Assembly: GCF_012927305.1 (NCBI RefSeq)
Contig: NZ_JABBGH010000006.1
Coordinates: forward strand, 32,924 to 96,923
DNA length: 64,000 nt
DNA from: Hymenobacter polaris
GTDB lineage: Bacteria; Bacteroidota; Bacteroidia; Cytophagales; Hymenobacteraceae
Direction: 5' to 3'
Both the position numbers and the translations under genes were made by a program. The notes beneath the pieces are model-generated. The model was not told the DNA's origin. It searched no databases and saw nothing but the letters and a program-made list of their open reading frames with translations. This document shows, in pieces, positions 17,003 through 30,592 of the stretch; the first letter of the stretch is position 1, and the number at the start of each line of letters is the position of its first letter.

Positions 17003-19174
17003 TTAGGAGAAATACACGGCGCTGCCCCATTTCAAAATATTGGACAAGTCAGCATTAGAGCTGTACTGTAGCCTGTCAACCAAGGCTGTAATTGCTGTAT
17101 GCTGTGTTTCCGGCTCGATGGAATTGAGCTTGTCAATTATGCCCGCTTCTCCAGCAATCAAGGTGAGCAGTGCTGATTGATAGGCACTGAAATAGGTCGC
17201 CCCTGACTGGCATAATCCCTCAGCCACCAAAGCACCAAGCAGCATAGCTACTAGCGAGTCAGCCATCCATAAGTGCGAGAGAACGTCTTGATTATCGCTG
17301 GTTACAACATGACCAAAGCCCACATTTAGGAACTCTCCAATCTGCGTGTTGGCCCCGCCCTCACATACATTTAGGAACAAAAGCCGAACGTGCGGGTGCT
17401 GAACCGTAATGGCCGCGAGTTCGGTGAGACTCACTGCTTCGGTATGAGAAAGGGCGAAGCTGGAATTATCGGGCTCGTAGTAGCCCCTTTCACCATGCGA
17501 AGAAACCCAGATGATATCATAATCGGGGCTACGGTAGGCATCGATAAAGTCCTGCTTTGTCGCAGTGCCCTCTATCAATACAGTCAGTTTTGCCCCGGCT
17601 TTTTCGAAAATGTAGGCGAGCGCATTACCTTCCATTTCCGAGGTGACGCTGCTACCTTGCCAGAATAGAACGTGACGGGGGCGTAGGTAAGCGCCCTTGT
17701 TTTGCAGGCTTGTATAAATGGGGAATGTAACCTGCAGCTCTTTTAGCATCAACGCCTGCAATGGCAGTTGATTAAAATTAAAGGGACACAAAGCAGTTAC
17801 CCCAGATATATCTAGTTGCCCGAGCTTCTTAAGATTGTAGAAGCTAGAAACCGTTCGTTCAAACTCGCGGCCGAGTGGCAATATCGGAAAGCCTATTGTT
17901 CTTTCTGGCACTGGCGTAATCTGGCCCGGCGTTCCCCTGAGTACATGCAACTGACTCAATGCCTGATTAGCCATATCCACCAAAACGGGCACGGCAACGA
18001 CATTATCCTGTTCGTGAACCGCCAACCCTCCCTTCGCACAGTATAGTACTCCGTCCTTAGCATTGGGTAAGATAAAAAGGATAGAATCCCGTGGTGCCCA
18101 ATCAGCATCAGGATGGTAGTAAGCTGTCAGCAAAGTCGCCAGTTCCGTAGTGGCGGCGTGCTGGCATAGGGTTAGAATAACGTTGTTTAATACTTTGAAG
18201 AGACGTGACTTCTCGTACGTAATGTCAATCAAGGTTTTAGCCCTGGCTTCTACTTCATGACTAAACTCTCTGACTGCTGTAAGAATGGCGTCGAAATTCG
18301 TTTTAATAGCATCAATACTGTTGTCTATCTCGCAGGCAATCTGCATCTTGTCTTGGGCGGAAAGTGTGCCATGAGCTTTTAACTCTGCGTAGATAGACTC
18401 GCGTTGAGCAGGCTGTTTGCTTGTTAGCACCAAATGGACACCTAGATGCTGTTTCTCCGCGCTAAGCGGCCCCCAGCTAAGCTCGCTGTATACAGTGCTG
18501 ATAATATCCAAGATGTCTTTGGCTTTGTCAGGCTGTTGGTATTCAGTTGTCCACGCGTATAGCTGTGTGAGCAGAAAGGCTCCATCCATCGTAGTTGCGC
18601 GTATGACTTCAGCTGCCCACTTAATGGACAGTTCTAGAAAATCCTGGCATAATTGGGATAACCCGCTAAAGGAACGTGAATAGTAAAAGAGCTGTCCCAG
18701 CCACAGCGTGATGATTTGCAAAACGTCCACGCCAAGCGCAAACTGCCATGATTGTGGATTTGCAAATCGCCAGAGCCGCTCCGGTTGCGACTCATATTGC
18801 TCCCCATTTTTCATGGTTCTGCCATACAACGACTTTGTTAAACAGTCGAACACATCGAGCATGGCGCCCCGTTGGTTATAAGTGCCGGCTGCTTTCGCCC
18901 CGTGAATCAATAGAAGCAAATCAAGTCCAGCGAACGGAAGCACCATCGCCGGGTGCTTCTTCGCAATGATTATATCATCAAAAATGAGGTTGATGTGTTT
19001 TCTGAATTCGTCCAGTGTTAACTCTTGAGCAAGAGCACACTCTACAGTAAATATGTCTTCAAGCACAAAAACCAGATGTTGGTCAGCAGGATGGTAGTCC
19101 TGTTCCCAAAACGTTTCAACTTCTTGGCTGTAACGACCAGCATATACCGCTGGGAAAACGTCTCTTATCTTCAT
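17003..19174 (-). CDS. CHAT-domain (caspase-like) protease inside a metal operon
   Basis: A 723-residue protein. The C-terminal third is a CHAT domain (clan CD peptidase): the catalytic His lies in IIWVSSHGERGYY (His560) and the catalytic Cys in LLFLNVCEGG (Cys604), each after a hydrophobic strand. The first about 400 residues are predicted mostly helical, without clear TPR consensus. CHAT proteases act in bacterial immunity and cell-death pathways in many contexts. Its ATG overlaps the stop of the P-type ATPase gene (ATGA), implying translational coupling. Its composition is clearly more AT-rich than the neighbouring metal genes, pointing to a separate origin. No obvious substrate or sensor gene is adjacent. 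Confidence 0.9.
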   Translation of the reverse strand: MKIRDVFPAVYAGRYSQEVETFWEQDYHPADQHLVFVLEDIFTVECALAQELTLDEFRKHINLIFDDIIIAKKHPAMVLPFAGLDLLLLIHGAKAAGTYNQRGAMLDVFDCLTKSLYGRTMKNGEQYESQPERLWRFANPQSWQFALGVDVLQIITLWLGQLFYYSRSFSGLSQLCQDFLELSIKWAAEVIRATTMDGAFLLTQLYAWTTEYQQPDKAKDILDIISTVYSELSWGPLSAEKQHLGVHLVLTSKQPAQRESIYAELKAHGTLSAQDKMQIACEIDNSIDAIKTNFDAILTAVREFSHEVEARAKTLIDITYEKSRLFKVLNNVILTLCQHAATTELATLLTAYYHPDADWAPRDSILFILPNAKDGVLYCAKGGLAVHEQDNVVAVPVLVDMANQALSQLHVLRGTPGQITPVPERTIGFPILPLGREFERTVSSFYNLKKLGQLDISGVTALCPFNFNQLPLQALMLKELQVTFPIYTSLQNKGAYLRPRHVLFWQGSSVTSEMEGNALAYIFEKAGAKLTVLIEGTATKQDFIDAYRSPDYDIIWVSSHGERGYYEPDNSSFALSHTEAVSLTELAAITVQHPHVRLLFLNVCEGGANTQIGEFLNVGFGHVVTSDNQDVLSHLWMADSLVAMLLGALVAEGLCQSGATYFSAYQSALLTLIAGEAGIIDKLNSIEPETQHTAITALVDRLQYSSNADLSNILKWGSAVYFS

Positions 19175-21285
19175 TGTTGATAATCTGCTTTGCTGGTGAA
19201 GTCCATCCGTTGAATCCGCACGGCGTTGAGAATGGCCAGCAGGGCCACGCCCACGTCGGCAAACACCGCTTCCCACATGGTGGCCACGCCGCCGGCCCCC
19301 AGCGCCAGCACGATACCCTTCACGATAAAGGCCAGCCAGATGTTCTGCCACACCACGCGGTGGGTGGCGCGGGCAATGCGGCGGGCCGTGGCAATCTTGC
19401 TCGGGTGGTCGGTTTGAATCACTACGTCGGCCGTTTCGATGGTGGCGTCCGAGCCCAGCCCGCCCATGGCAATGCCCACGTCGGCCAGGGCCACCACCGG
19501 GGCATCGTTCACCCCGTCGCCCACAAAGGCCAGCTTGCGGCCCTCGGTGAGGTACTGCTGCACGTAGTTGGCTTTGTCTTCGGGCAGCAGCCCGCCGTGG
19601 GCTTCGCTGATTCCTAATTCTTTGGCTACGCGCTGCACGATGCTGTCCTTGTCGCCGGAGAGCATGACCAGCTTGCTGATGCCGTCGGCTTTCAGCTCCT
19701 GCACGGCGCGGGCCGCGTCCTCTTTCGGGGCGTCGGCCACGGTGAGGTTGCCGGCGTATTTCCCGTCCACGGCCGCCACCACAATGCTGTCCACCACCTG
19801 GTCGACTTCGGGCGGATAGGCCACGCTGAACTTGGTCAGCAGCTTGGTGTTGCCCGCCAGTACGTCGCGGCCGTCCACTTTCCCTCGCAGGCCGTGGCCA
19901 GCGATTTCCTCCACGTTATCGACGGGCACGCCCGCCGCGGCCGCCCCGACGTGGGCCACCACCGCCTTGGCAATGGGGTGCGTCGATTTGGTTTCCAGCG
20001 CCCCCACCAGGCGCAGCAGCTGCTCGGGGGTAGTGCCGGCCGCCGGCTGCACCTGCTGCACGGCAAATACGCCCTGCGTGAGCGTGCCAGTCTTGTCCAT
20101 TACCACGGTATCAATTTCGCGCAGCACGTCCAGGAAGTTGGAGCCCTTAAGCAGGATACCCGCTTTCGAGGCCGCGCCAATGCCGCCGAAGTAGCCCAGC
20201 GGAATGCTGACGACCAGCGCGCAAGGGCAGGAAATGACCAGAAACACCAGCGCCCGGTAGAGCCAGTCGCGGAACACGTAGTCGCTCACCACGAAGTAGG
20301 GCACCACAATCAGCAGCACGGCCAGCCCTACCACGATGGGGGTATAGATTTTGGCAAACTTGGTGATGAACTGCTGCGTTTTGGCTTTGCGGCCCACCGC
20401 GTCCTGCACCATGGCCAGGATTTTCGAGAGCTTGGTGTCCTTAAAAGCGGCCGTCACCGTCACCTGAATCAGGGATTCCAGGTTAATCATGCCCGCCAGC
20501 ACGGCCTCGCCCGGCTGCTTAGTTTGAGGGGCCGACTCGCCAGTGAGAGCGGCCGTGTTAAAGCTGGCCGCCTTACCGTTGAGGGTGCCATCGAGGGCTA
20601 CTTTCTCGCCGGGCTTCACTTCCATCACGTCGCCTACCTGCACCGCTTTGGGGTCGAGCACCAGGGGCTGGCCGCCGCGCACCACGGTCACTTCGGTGGC
20701 CTGAATTTCGAGCAGGGCCTTGATGCTGCGCTTGGCGCGGTTCACGGCCGCGTCCTGAAACAGCTCGCCCACGGTGTAGAACAGCATCACGGCTACCCCT
20801 TCCGGATACTCACCGATGGCAAAGGCCCCGAGCGTGGCCAGGCTCATGAGCAGAAACTCGTTGAAGATGTTGCCGCTGGGAATGCTGAGCACGGCGGCTT
20901 TCACCACCTTCCAGCCCACCAGCACGAAGGCCAGCCCGTACCAAACCAGGCGCACGTAGCCGCTGAAAAAACCGACTTTATAGTAGTCCAGCGCGATGCC
21001 GGCTAGCAGCAGCGCGAAGCTGATGCCCGGCACCAGATAGGGGTTCGGTTCGGCTGGGCCGTGGTCGTGCTCGTCGTCGTCGAGGTCCAGCTCGCCGGGG
21101 TCGTGCGCGTGGCCGGCGTGGTCCTCATCGGCGGCGGGGGCGTGGTCGTGGCCGGCCACGTCGTGGCCCTGGGGCGCGGCGGCGGCTTCGGGCGTGAGCT
21201 GGTCGCGGCTGAGCGCGCCCACGTTTTCGGGCTGCACCTGCTTGGCGGTGTTCAGCTCCTCGCCAAGCTTATCAGATGTAGGCAT
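19171..21285 (-). CDS. Heavy-metal P1B-type ATPase with His-rich N-terminus
   Basis: A 704-residue efflux ATPase (Zn/Cd/Co/Pb type). The N-terminus has a His/Asp-rich metal-binding stretch (GHDVAGHDHAPAADEDHAGHAH) instead of a CxxC HMA domain. Diagnostic motifs: TGESAPQ in the actuator domain, SCPCALVVSIP in the metal-transporting helix, DKTGT phosphorylation site, STHPIAKA (HP motif) and GDGVNDAPVVALADVG. Starting at ATG 21285 places the His-rich tail right after a short leader. It precedes the CHAT gene with a 4-bp overlap and sits 3' of the RND efflux genes on the same strand. Confidence 0.95.
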   Translation of the reverse strand: MPTSDKLGEELNTAKQVQPENVGALSRDQLTPEAAAAPQGHDVAGHDHAPAADEDHAGHAHDPGELDLDDDEHDHGPAEPNPYLVPGISFALLLAGIALDYYKVGFFSGYVRLVWYGLAFVLVGWKVVKAAVLSIPSGNIFNEFLLMSLATLGAFAIGEYPEGVAVMLFYTVGELFQDAAVNRAKRSIKALLEIQATEVTVVRGGQPLVLDPKAVQVGDVMEVKPGEKVALDGTLNGKAASFNTAALTGESAPQTKQPGEAVLAGMINLESLIQVTVTAAFKDTKLSKILAMVQDAVGRKAKTQQFITKFAKIYTPIVVGLAVLLIVVPYFVVSDYVFRDWLYRALVFLVISCPCALVVSIPLGYFGGIGAASKAGILLKGSNFLDVLREIDTVVMDKTGTLTQGVFAVQQVQPAAGTTPEQLLRLVGALETKSTHPIAKAVVAHVGAAAAGVPVDNVEEIAGHGLRGKVDGRDVLAGNTKLLTKFSVAYPPEVDQVVDSIVVAAVDGKYAGNLTVADAPKEDAARAVQELKADGISKLVMLSGDKDSIVQRVAKELGISEAHGGLLPEDKANYVQQYLTEGRKLAFVGDGVNDAPVVALADVGIAMGGLGSDATIETADVVIQTDHPSKIATARRIARATHRVVWQNIWLAFIVKGIVLALGAGGVATMWEAVFADVGVALLAILNAVRIQRMDFTSKADYQQ

Positions 21286-21438
21286 AAGTGAGTCGTATGA
21301 AGTAAAAAGCGTGGTAAACAGAGTCCCTATCACTGAACTGGGAGCTTCAAACGGGATGAATCCGAAGCAGTGTTACTTTTGGTGCAGGCCACCAATGCCT
21401 TGCTGTTCAGAAGTCTTCTCTTTAGCCGTCCCTTCAAC

Positions 21439-21660
21439 ATGAGTGCTAGCCCGTCGTCCGACTCTGCTATTCCAAGCATGGAAGAATATGTGAAATCCTT
21501 GTCGGACAAAGATTTGCAGGACTATTACGAGTTGATGACTACATCATCGAATAGAGCGGGAACTACTGTATGGGCGAAGAAATCTGCTAAAAATGTTGCA
21601 CTTGCTTGTAAGAATGAGCTTGGCACCCGTGGTATACTTGGCCCTCATTCAGCCCATTAG
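21439..21660 (+). CDS. Small low-GC hypothetical protein
   Basis: A 73-residue Ser/Lys-rich protein (MSASPSSDSAIPSMEEYV; middle LSDKDLQDYYELMT; basic C-terminal half). It is antisense to its neighbours, and its stop overlaps the stop of cusB. The region 21290-21660 is visibly more AT-rich than the flanking metal genes, like the CHAT gene on the other side of the ATPase. No family recognised; helical, possibly DNA-binding. Upstream in-frame starts exist but add an unlikely leader. Confidence 0.45.
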   Translation: MSASPSSDSAIPSMEEYVKSLSDKDLQDYYELMTTSSNRAGTTVWAKKSAKNVALACKNELGTRGILGPHSAH

Positions 21661-22841
21661 TCCTCTTCCTCCTCGGCGTTTTTGAGCTTGCCGAGCAAGG
21701 CGTAGGCTCCCTCTACGACAAAGCGCAGCTGTTTGCCCTGCTCGGTGGCCGGTAGGTGAAATTCGGTGTAGCCGTCTTCGCTCACGCCCCGCGTCACGGG
21801 CACGAGGCGGTAGGTGGCCCGGCCGGCGGCCGGGCCCGAATCGGTGGCCACGAACACGTAGGACTGGGCCCCGTACTGCACCACCGCTTTTTCCGGCAGG
21901 GTGGGCACGGTCACGCGGTTGGTTTCGATAACGGCCCGCACGAAGGTGCCCGGCAGCAGCTGCTCGTCTTCCCGGTCCAGGTGGGCGTGCACCCGCACGG
22001 TGCGCTCGTCGCTGATGGTTTTGCTGATGAGGTACACGTGAGCCGTGCGCTCCCGGCTCAGCGAGTCATTGCCCAGGGAAAAGCGCACCAGCTGGTTTTC
22101 CTTCACCTGCGGAATGTCCTTTTCAAACACGGTCAGCTCGACGTGCAGGTGCTCGGGGTTGACGATTTCAAACAGCACGTCGGTGGGCGTCACGCTCTGG
22201 CCGATGCTCACGTTCACCGCCTTCACGAAGCCGCCTTTGGGGGCTCGCAGGATGGCCGTGCTCACGATGGTCCCGCCGATGGGCAGGCCGGCCAGACGCA
22301 GGCGGGCGGCCTGGGCATTGGTTTTCACTTGCAGGGCCTCGTACTCGGCCTGGGCACGCTGGAAGTTCTTTTGGGGCGCTACCTCCTGCCGATATAGCTC
22401 GCCCTGGCGCTCGTATTCAGCTTTCGCAAACTTGAGTTGGCTGCGGGTTTCCTGGTAGTCCTGCTGCAGCTGCACAAAGTCGGGGTTGCGGATGACGGCC
22501 AGCACCTGGCCGGCGCGCACCCGCGAGCCCTGCAGCAGGTCGGTCCGGTCCACAAAGCCGCCCAGCGGGGCGCTGACCGATACCAGATTTTCGGGCGGCA
22601 CGTCGAGCACGCCGTTCACTTTCAGCCCCCCGCTCATGGGGCGCTCGGTGAGGGCGCCCAGGCGCACGCCGCCCACCTGCTGCTCGGCAGCGGTGAGCGT
22701 GACGCGGTCGGCGGGGCCTTTCTCGGCCGCTTCCCCGCCGGGAGCGGCGGCGGCCGTTTCTTCTTTTTCCGGGGGGGCTTCCTTGGAGCCGCAGCCGCTT
22801 AGCAGGCCGAGCAGCACCAGGGGGAGGGCTAGGTATCGCAT
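21657..22841 (-). CDS. cusB: RND efflux periplasmic adaptor (CusB/CzcB family)
   Basis: A 394-residue lipoprotein adaptor: signal peptide with lipobox LLSGCGSKE, then beta-barrel, lipoyl-like and alpha-hairpin parts (SVSAPLGGFVDRTDLLQGSRVRAGQVLA; hairpin QLQQDYQETRSQLKFAKAEY around 132-150; VNVSIGQSVTPTDVLF). It links the inner-membrane CusA part to the outer-membrane channel. It follows the CusA-CusC fusion by 48 bp in the same operon. Lacks the N-terminal metal-binding Met cluster of E. coli CusB, so substrate (Cu/Ag vs Zn/Cd/Co) is open. Confidence 0.92.
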   Translation of the reverse strand: MRYLALPLVLLGLLSGCGSKEAPPEKEETAAAAPGGEAAEKGPADRVTLTAAEQQVGGVRLGALTERPMSGGLKVNGVLDVPPENLVSVSAPLGGFVDRTDLLQGSRVRAGQVLAVIRNPDFVQLQQDYQETRSQLKFAKAEYERQGELYRQEVAPQKNFQRAQAEYEALQVKTNAQAARLRLAGLPIGGTIVSTAILRAPKGGFVKAVNVSIGQSVTPTDVLFEIVNPEHLHVELTVFEKDIPQVKENQLVRFSLGNDSLSRERTAHVYLISKTISDERTVRVHAHLDREDEQLLPGTFVRAVIETNRVTVPTLPEKAVVQYGAQSYVFVATDSGPAAGRATYRLVPVTRGVSEDGYTEFHLPATEQGKQLRFVVEGAYALLGKLKNAEEEED

Positions 22842-22889
22842 GATGATTCTGAGGTTGAAGGGAGAAGGCGTAGCGCGGCGCGGGCCGGG

Positions 22890-27338
<4,449 letters not shown>

Positions 27339-27514
27339 CCGCTGGTTGGGGGTTAGGTCTAACGCTTCCGTGAAACCCTGCGGCCCGGCGGCTCCGGCAC
27401 AAGCGGCGGGAGCACAAGGGGGCATAACCGATTCAGCGCCAAACGCTAAATCGCCCGTCACGCAACGCGACGGGCCACCCAAAGGGGGTGGTCAGCAGGA
27501 AAATAGGGGAAGGG

Positions 27515-27841
27515 TTAGGCCTGGGGCGGCTGCCACACGGACCCAAGCGCCCGCGTTGGGGCGGCCACAACCAGCCGGCCGTGCCGGAGACTGGTACCCC
27601 ACTCAGTGGGCGGAGTATAGGCCGCCTGATTGCCCAGCGGCACGGGCATCACAGCCCCGCCGCAGCAGTGGCACTGGCACAGCGGCGAGCACCAGTCGCC
27701 AAACGCGCCGGCCCCGCAGTCGGAATGCGAAGCGGCCACTGTTGTTTGCTGCTGGTCCTTGCACACGGGTACTTCGTCCGTGCAGGAAAGGCACGAGAGG
27801 CAGGCGAAGTAGAAGGCAAAAAACAGGGCGAGCAGGCGCAT
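27515..27841 (-). CDS. DUF6660-family Cys-rich protein of the metal operon
   Basis: A 108-residue protein with an N-terminal hydrophobic signal or anchor (MRLLALFFAFYFACLSCL) and many Cys in the middle (CTDEVPVCK, DWCSPLCQCHCCGG). It fits the short Bacteroidota family DUF6660 that precedes CusA-type pumps. The Cys-dense central segment suggests a secreted metal-binding role. It is the first gene of the minus-strand pump operon, 176 bp upstream of the pump start. Confidence 0.78.
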   Translation of the reverse strand: MRLLALFFAFYFACLSCLSCTDEVPVCKDQQQTTVAASHSDCGAGAFGDWCSPLCQCHCCGGAVMPVPLGNQAAYTPPTEWGTSLRHGRLVVAAPTRALGSVWQPPQA

Positions 27842-27931
27842 GTGCTGGCAAAGATAGCGAATCCGGGTAAACGAGCCGGGATTTTGGGCCGGGTCACTTA
27901 CCGCGCAACGCCTCAAAAGGGGCGTACTCGG

Positions 27932-28711
27932 CTAGGTACGGGGAACCGACGCGGACAGCTGATACGTCAGGGATTTGCCATGCTGGCCCCGCATAAAGTC
28001 CATGAATACCGCCAGGTCCTCCGCTACCCGGCTCTGCTCCAGGGCCTCGAAATACGCCTGGCGGTCCTCCCGGAACACAATGGTCAGCGGTTGGCCGTAG
28101 TAGCGCTGTACGTAGTTCATCAGCAGCCGGGAGGTGCGCCCGTTGCCGTCGTTGAAGGGGTGAATGCTCACCAGCCGCTGGTGGGCCTCGAAGGCCAGCT
28201 CCAGCTGCTCGCGCAGGGTGGCCACCGCCGGCATCCGCTCGCGCAGCTCCCCTACCAGGGCCGCGACCAGAGCCGGCACCTTCTGCGCGTTGGGAAACGA
28301 GCTGGCCCCAACAATGAACACGTTGTTGCGGCGCAGGTCGCCCTGCGTGGGGTCCACGGTGCCCAGGGCCGTATTGGTAAGCCGGCCGGTGCTGCGCATC
28401 ACGGCCCCCGCCAGCTCCCGCAGAAAGGCCGGGCCGGGCAGCTGCCGCGCGTCGGCCCGCTCCAGGGCCAGGTCGAGGGCGCGGGCGTGGTCGCCCAGCA
28501 TGTCGTAGCCTTCCAGCGGCTTGCCCGGCCCCAGCACGGGCGCTTCGCCCAATAGAAAATCCATGGCTTCGAGCACCGTCACGCGGGAGCCCTCAATCAT
28601 GGTGGAGTGGGCCGATACCATCACCTGACTAAGCTGCTGGCTGGTTTGCTGGCGCACCGGGGGCAGCTGCTGCACCAGCTCGGTGAGGCGCTCAATCTCG
28701 GTCCACGTCAT
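27932..28711 (-). CDS. fic: Fic-domain AMP-transferase-type enzyme
   Basis: A 259-residue Fic protein. The active-site loop HPFNDGNGR (residues 184-192) is intact, so it should transfer AMP (or another nucleotide moiety) to a protein hydroxyl. An N-terminal inhibitory helix with STMIEG (Ser36-Gly41) matches the (S/T)xxxE(G/N) motif, so this is a class II (self-inhibited) Fic. A flap region with VVFREDRQAYFEAL-like beta hairpin follows the active site. The start overlaps the stop of the upstream small partner gene (ATGA). Orientation and overlap suggest a two-gene unit; the target is unknown. Confidence 0.93.
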   Translation of the reverse strand: MTWTEIERLTELVQQLPPVRQQTSQQLSQVMVSAHSTMIEGSRVTVLEAMDFLLGEAPVLGPGKPLEGYDMLGDHARALDLALERADARQLPGPAFLRELAGAVMRSTGRLTNTALGTVDPTQGDLRRNNVFIVGASSFPNAQKVPALVAALVGELRERMPAVATLREQLELAFEAHQRLVSIHPFNDGNGRTSRLLMNYVQRYYGQPLTIVFREDRQAYFEALEQSRVAEDLAVFMDFMRGQHGKSLTYQLSASVPRT

Positions 28712-29010
28712 GCGGCCTGCCGCAGGGTGGCCGCCCGGAGCGCCGCCACGTCCACCGAGGCCAGCGGCAGGGGCGAGGCCAGGCCCGCGCCGTGAATGAG
28801 GTCGCTGGCCCAGGCCGCCAGGTCATAAGCGTAAATCATGCGCTGCCCCGCCTCGTCCTGGTACTCGGTTTTGCCGCGCATGAAGGCTTCCAGGCTCGGC
28901 CGTAGCGCCGCCGGCACCTCCGCCAGCGCCTGGTCGGGGTGGGTGGGGCTGAGCAGCGAGTTCAGGTAGTCCCGCAGGGCCTGATAAGCAGCTTGGCTGG
29001 CGGAGGTCAT
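28708..29010 (-). CDS. Small partner protein upstream of Fic
   Basis: A 100-residue helical protein (SQAAYQALRDYLNSLLSP; then RPSLEAFMRGKTEYQ; C-terminal LRAATLRQAA) whose stop overlaps the fic start by 4 bp. Short genes coupled to fic often encode antitoxin-like or accessory proteins; but since the inhibitory motif is already inside the Fic protein, this one may be a targeting or accessory factor instead. No family is recognised. A longer upstream open frame exists, but the ATG at 29010 is the only start consistent with the composition change. Confidence 0.65.
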   Translation of the reverse strand: MTSASQAAYQALRDYLNSLLSPTHPDQALAEVPAALRPSLEAFMRGKTEYQDEAGQRMIYAYDLAAWASDLIHGAGLASPLPLASVDVAALRAATLRQAA

Positions 29011-29344
29011 GGATTGCGGAATGGTGAGCAGGCGGCCGAATGCGTTACCAAAAGTAGCGAATTCGAGGTTAATGCTCCTGCTGAGTGATGGCCGGACGAC
29101 AGTATTCGAAGGGCGGTGGGGCGAACCCTTGCGGGCCGGGCTGTGCGGGGCTCCGGCGGTGCCTACGGTCCTGCGGACTAAACCCCTTCCATCCCTTTCG
29201 CGGACCAGAGGAAAGCAGCACCGCGAAGAAATAGTCACGCCAGCAGGCAATGGGCGGGCCAGACGGGAACGATGGTAATGAGGAACAAAAGGGGAAAAAT
29301 CAGAATTCGTGCCAAATGGCGTGATTTATTACGCAATTATTGGA
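29011..29344. other. Noncoding stretch, no gene recognised
   Basis: About 330 bp between the Fic-partner start and the first copy of the shared leader. No convincing open frame, repeat or hairpin seen; presumably the promoter of the Fic unit. Confidence 0.5.
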
Positions 29345-29418
29345 ACTTTAATTTACACATTATTGAAACATTAATGCGAGTTTTTGCGTTTAAATAGTAT
29401 AAGCAGCAAGCATAAAAC
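29345..29418 (+). repeat. Shared ~75-bp leader, copy 1 (before ardC)
   Basis: Contains ACTTTAATTT, ATTGAAACATTAATG and TTTTTGCGTTTAA in order, ending 14 bp before the ardC ATG. The same order and spacing recur at 30505-30580 and 41184-41256, with a fragment at 40888-40920. It probably includes promoter and 5' UTR, but it does not match the TAnnTTTG promoter with normal spacing. Confidence 0.75.
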
Positions 29419-29432
29419 CAACCTGTTAAGCC

Positions 29433-30344
29433 ATGAAAAAGCCCGCTCCTTTTGCTCCCCGCCCCGACGTGTACGAAATCATCACCAACCGCATTATTCT
29501 GGCGTTGGAGAACGGCGTGACCCCGTGGAAGCAGCCGTGGAACGCCGCCCACGGCGCGCCTCGCAACTACCGCAGCAAGCACGTGTATCAGGGCGTGAAT
29601 GCCCTGCTGTTGGGGATGCTGGAGTATGAGCACCCGTATTTCCTGACCTACAACCAGGCCAAGGAGCTGGGCGGGCAGGTGCGCCGGGGCGAGAAGGGCA
29701 TGCCGGTGGTGTTCTTCACCGTGACCAAGAAGGAGGATGGCAAGGGCGAGGAGAAGAAGAAGGCTTTTCTCAAATACTCCACGGTGTTCAACGTGGCCCA
29801 GATTGACGGCGTGGCGTGGAGTTTCCCCGAACTGCCCAGCCGCGAGCACACGCCCGAGCAGGCCGCCGAGCAGGTGCTGGCCGGCTACGTGGGTGGCCCC
29901 CGCGTGCTGCACAAGGGCAGCGAAGCCCTGTACCGCACCAGCATCGACACCGTGACCATGCCCGAGGCCAGCAACTTCCACACGGCCGAGGACTATTACC
30001 ACACCCTGTTTCATGAGTTGACCCACTCCACCGGCCACGCCAAGCGACTGGACCGGGCCACGCTCACCGAGTTAGCCGCCTTTGGCAGCGAAACCTACGC
30101 CAAGGAAGAACTGGTAGCCGAATTAGGGGCCTCGTTCCTGAGCCACGCGGCCGGGCTGGACTTAGCCCGCACCGAGCCCAGCAGCGCCAGCTATATCGCC
30201 AACTGGCTGCAGGCCCTGCGCAACGACAAGCAGCTGATTATTTCCGCCGCCAGTCAGGGCCAGAAGGCCGCCAACCACATTCTGGGCATCGTGCCCAGCT
30301 ACGAAGTGGAGGAAGCTCCCGGCACCGAAGTCACGCCGCAGTAA
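29433..30344 (+). CDS. ardC: ArdC-family antirestriction protein (zincin metallopeptidase fold)
   Basis: A 303-residue protein. The N-terminal ssDNA-binding domain (YEIITNRIILALENGVTPWKQP, then QAKELGGQVRRGEKGM) is followed by a zincin-like domain with HELTH-x3-GH (His194-His198) and a downstream acidic helix (AELGASFLSHAAGLD). ArdC proteins protect incoming single-stranded plasmid DNA from restriction and occur widely on conjugative elements. It is expressed from the shared leader and stands alone between the Fic unit and the next leader copy. The zinc ligand pattern looks intact. Confidence 0.93.
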   Translation: MKKPAPFAPRPDVYEIITNRIILALENGVTPWKQPWNAAHGAPRNYRSKHVYQGVNALLLGMLEYEHPYFLTYNQAKELGGQVRRGEKGMPVVFFTVTKKEDGKGEEKKKAFLKYSTVFNVAQIDGVAWSFPELPSREHTPEQAAEQVLAGYVGGPRVLHKGSEALYRTSIDTVTMPEASNFHTAEDYYHTLFHELTHSTGHAKRLDRATLTELAAFGSETYAKEELVAELGASFLSHAAGLDLARTEPSSASYIANWLQALRNDKQLIISAASQGQKAANHILGIVPSYEVEEAPGTEVTPQ

Positions 30345-30504
30345 GGTTAGCGGCCGCCCGATGGAGTTGTTTCGTCGGGCGGCCACCGGGGCGGGCAACA
30401 AAATGAGATTGCAATTGCAAAAACACAATTGTTAAAGCCTTACAAAAGGGAAGGATTTGTTAACCACAACACCCTTAGTAGCTGCTTAAATAGTCAATAA
30501 TTAT

Positions 30505-30580
30505 CACTTTAATTTAAATAAAATTGAAACATTAATGTCGGATTTTGCGTTTAATAAGTATCAGCAACGAACGATAAAAC
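30505..30580 (+). repeat. Shared ~75-bp leader, copy 2 (before the 30.6-33.9 kb operon)
   Basis: CACTTTAATTTAAAT, ATTGAAACATTAATG, TTTTGCGTTTAAT, ending 12 bp before the ATG at 30593. Same architecture as the copy before ardC. Confidence 0.75.
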
Positions 30581-30592
30581 AGCTCTTTATCC

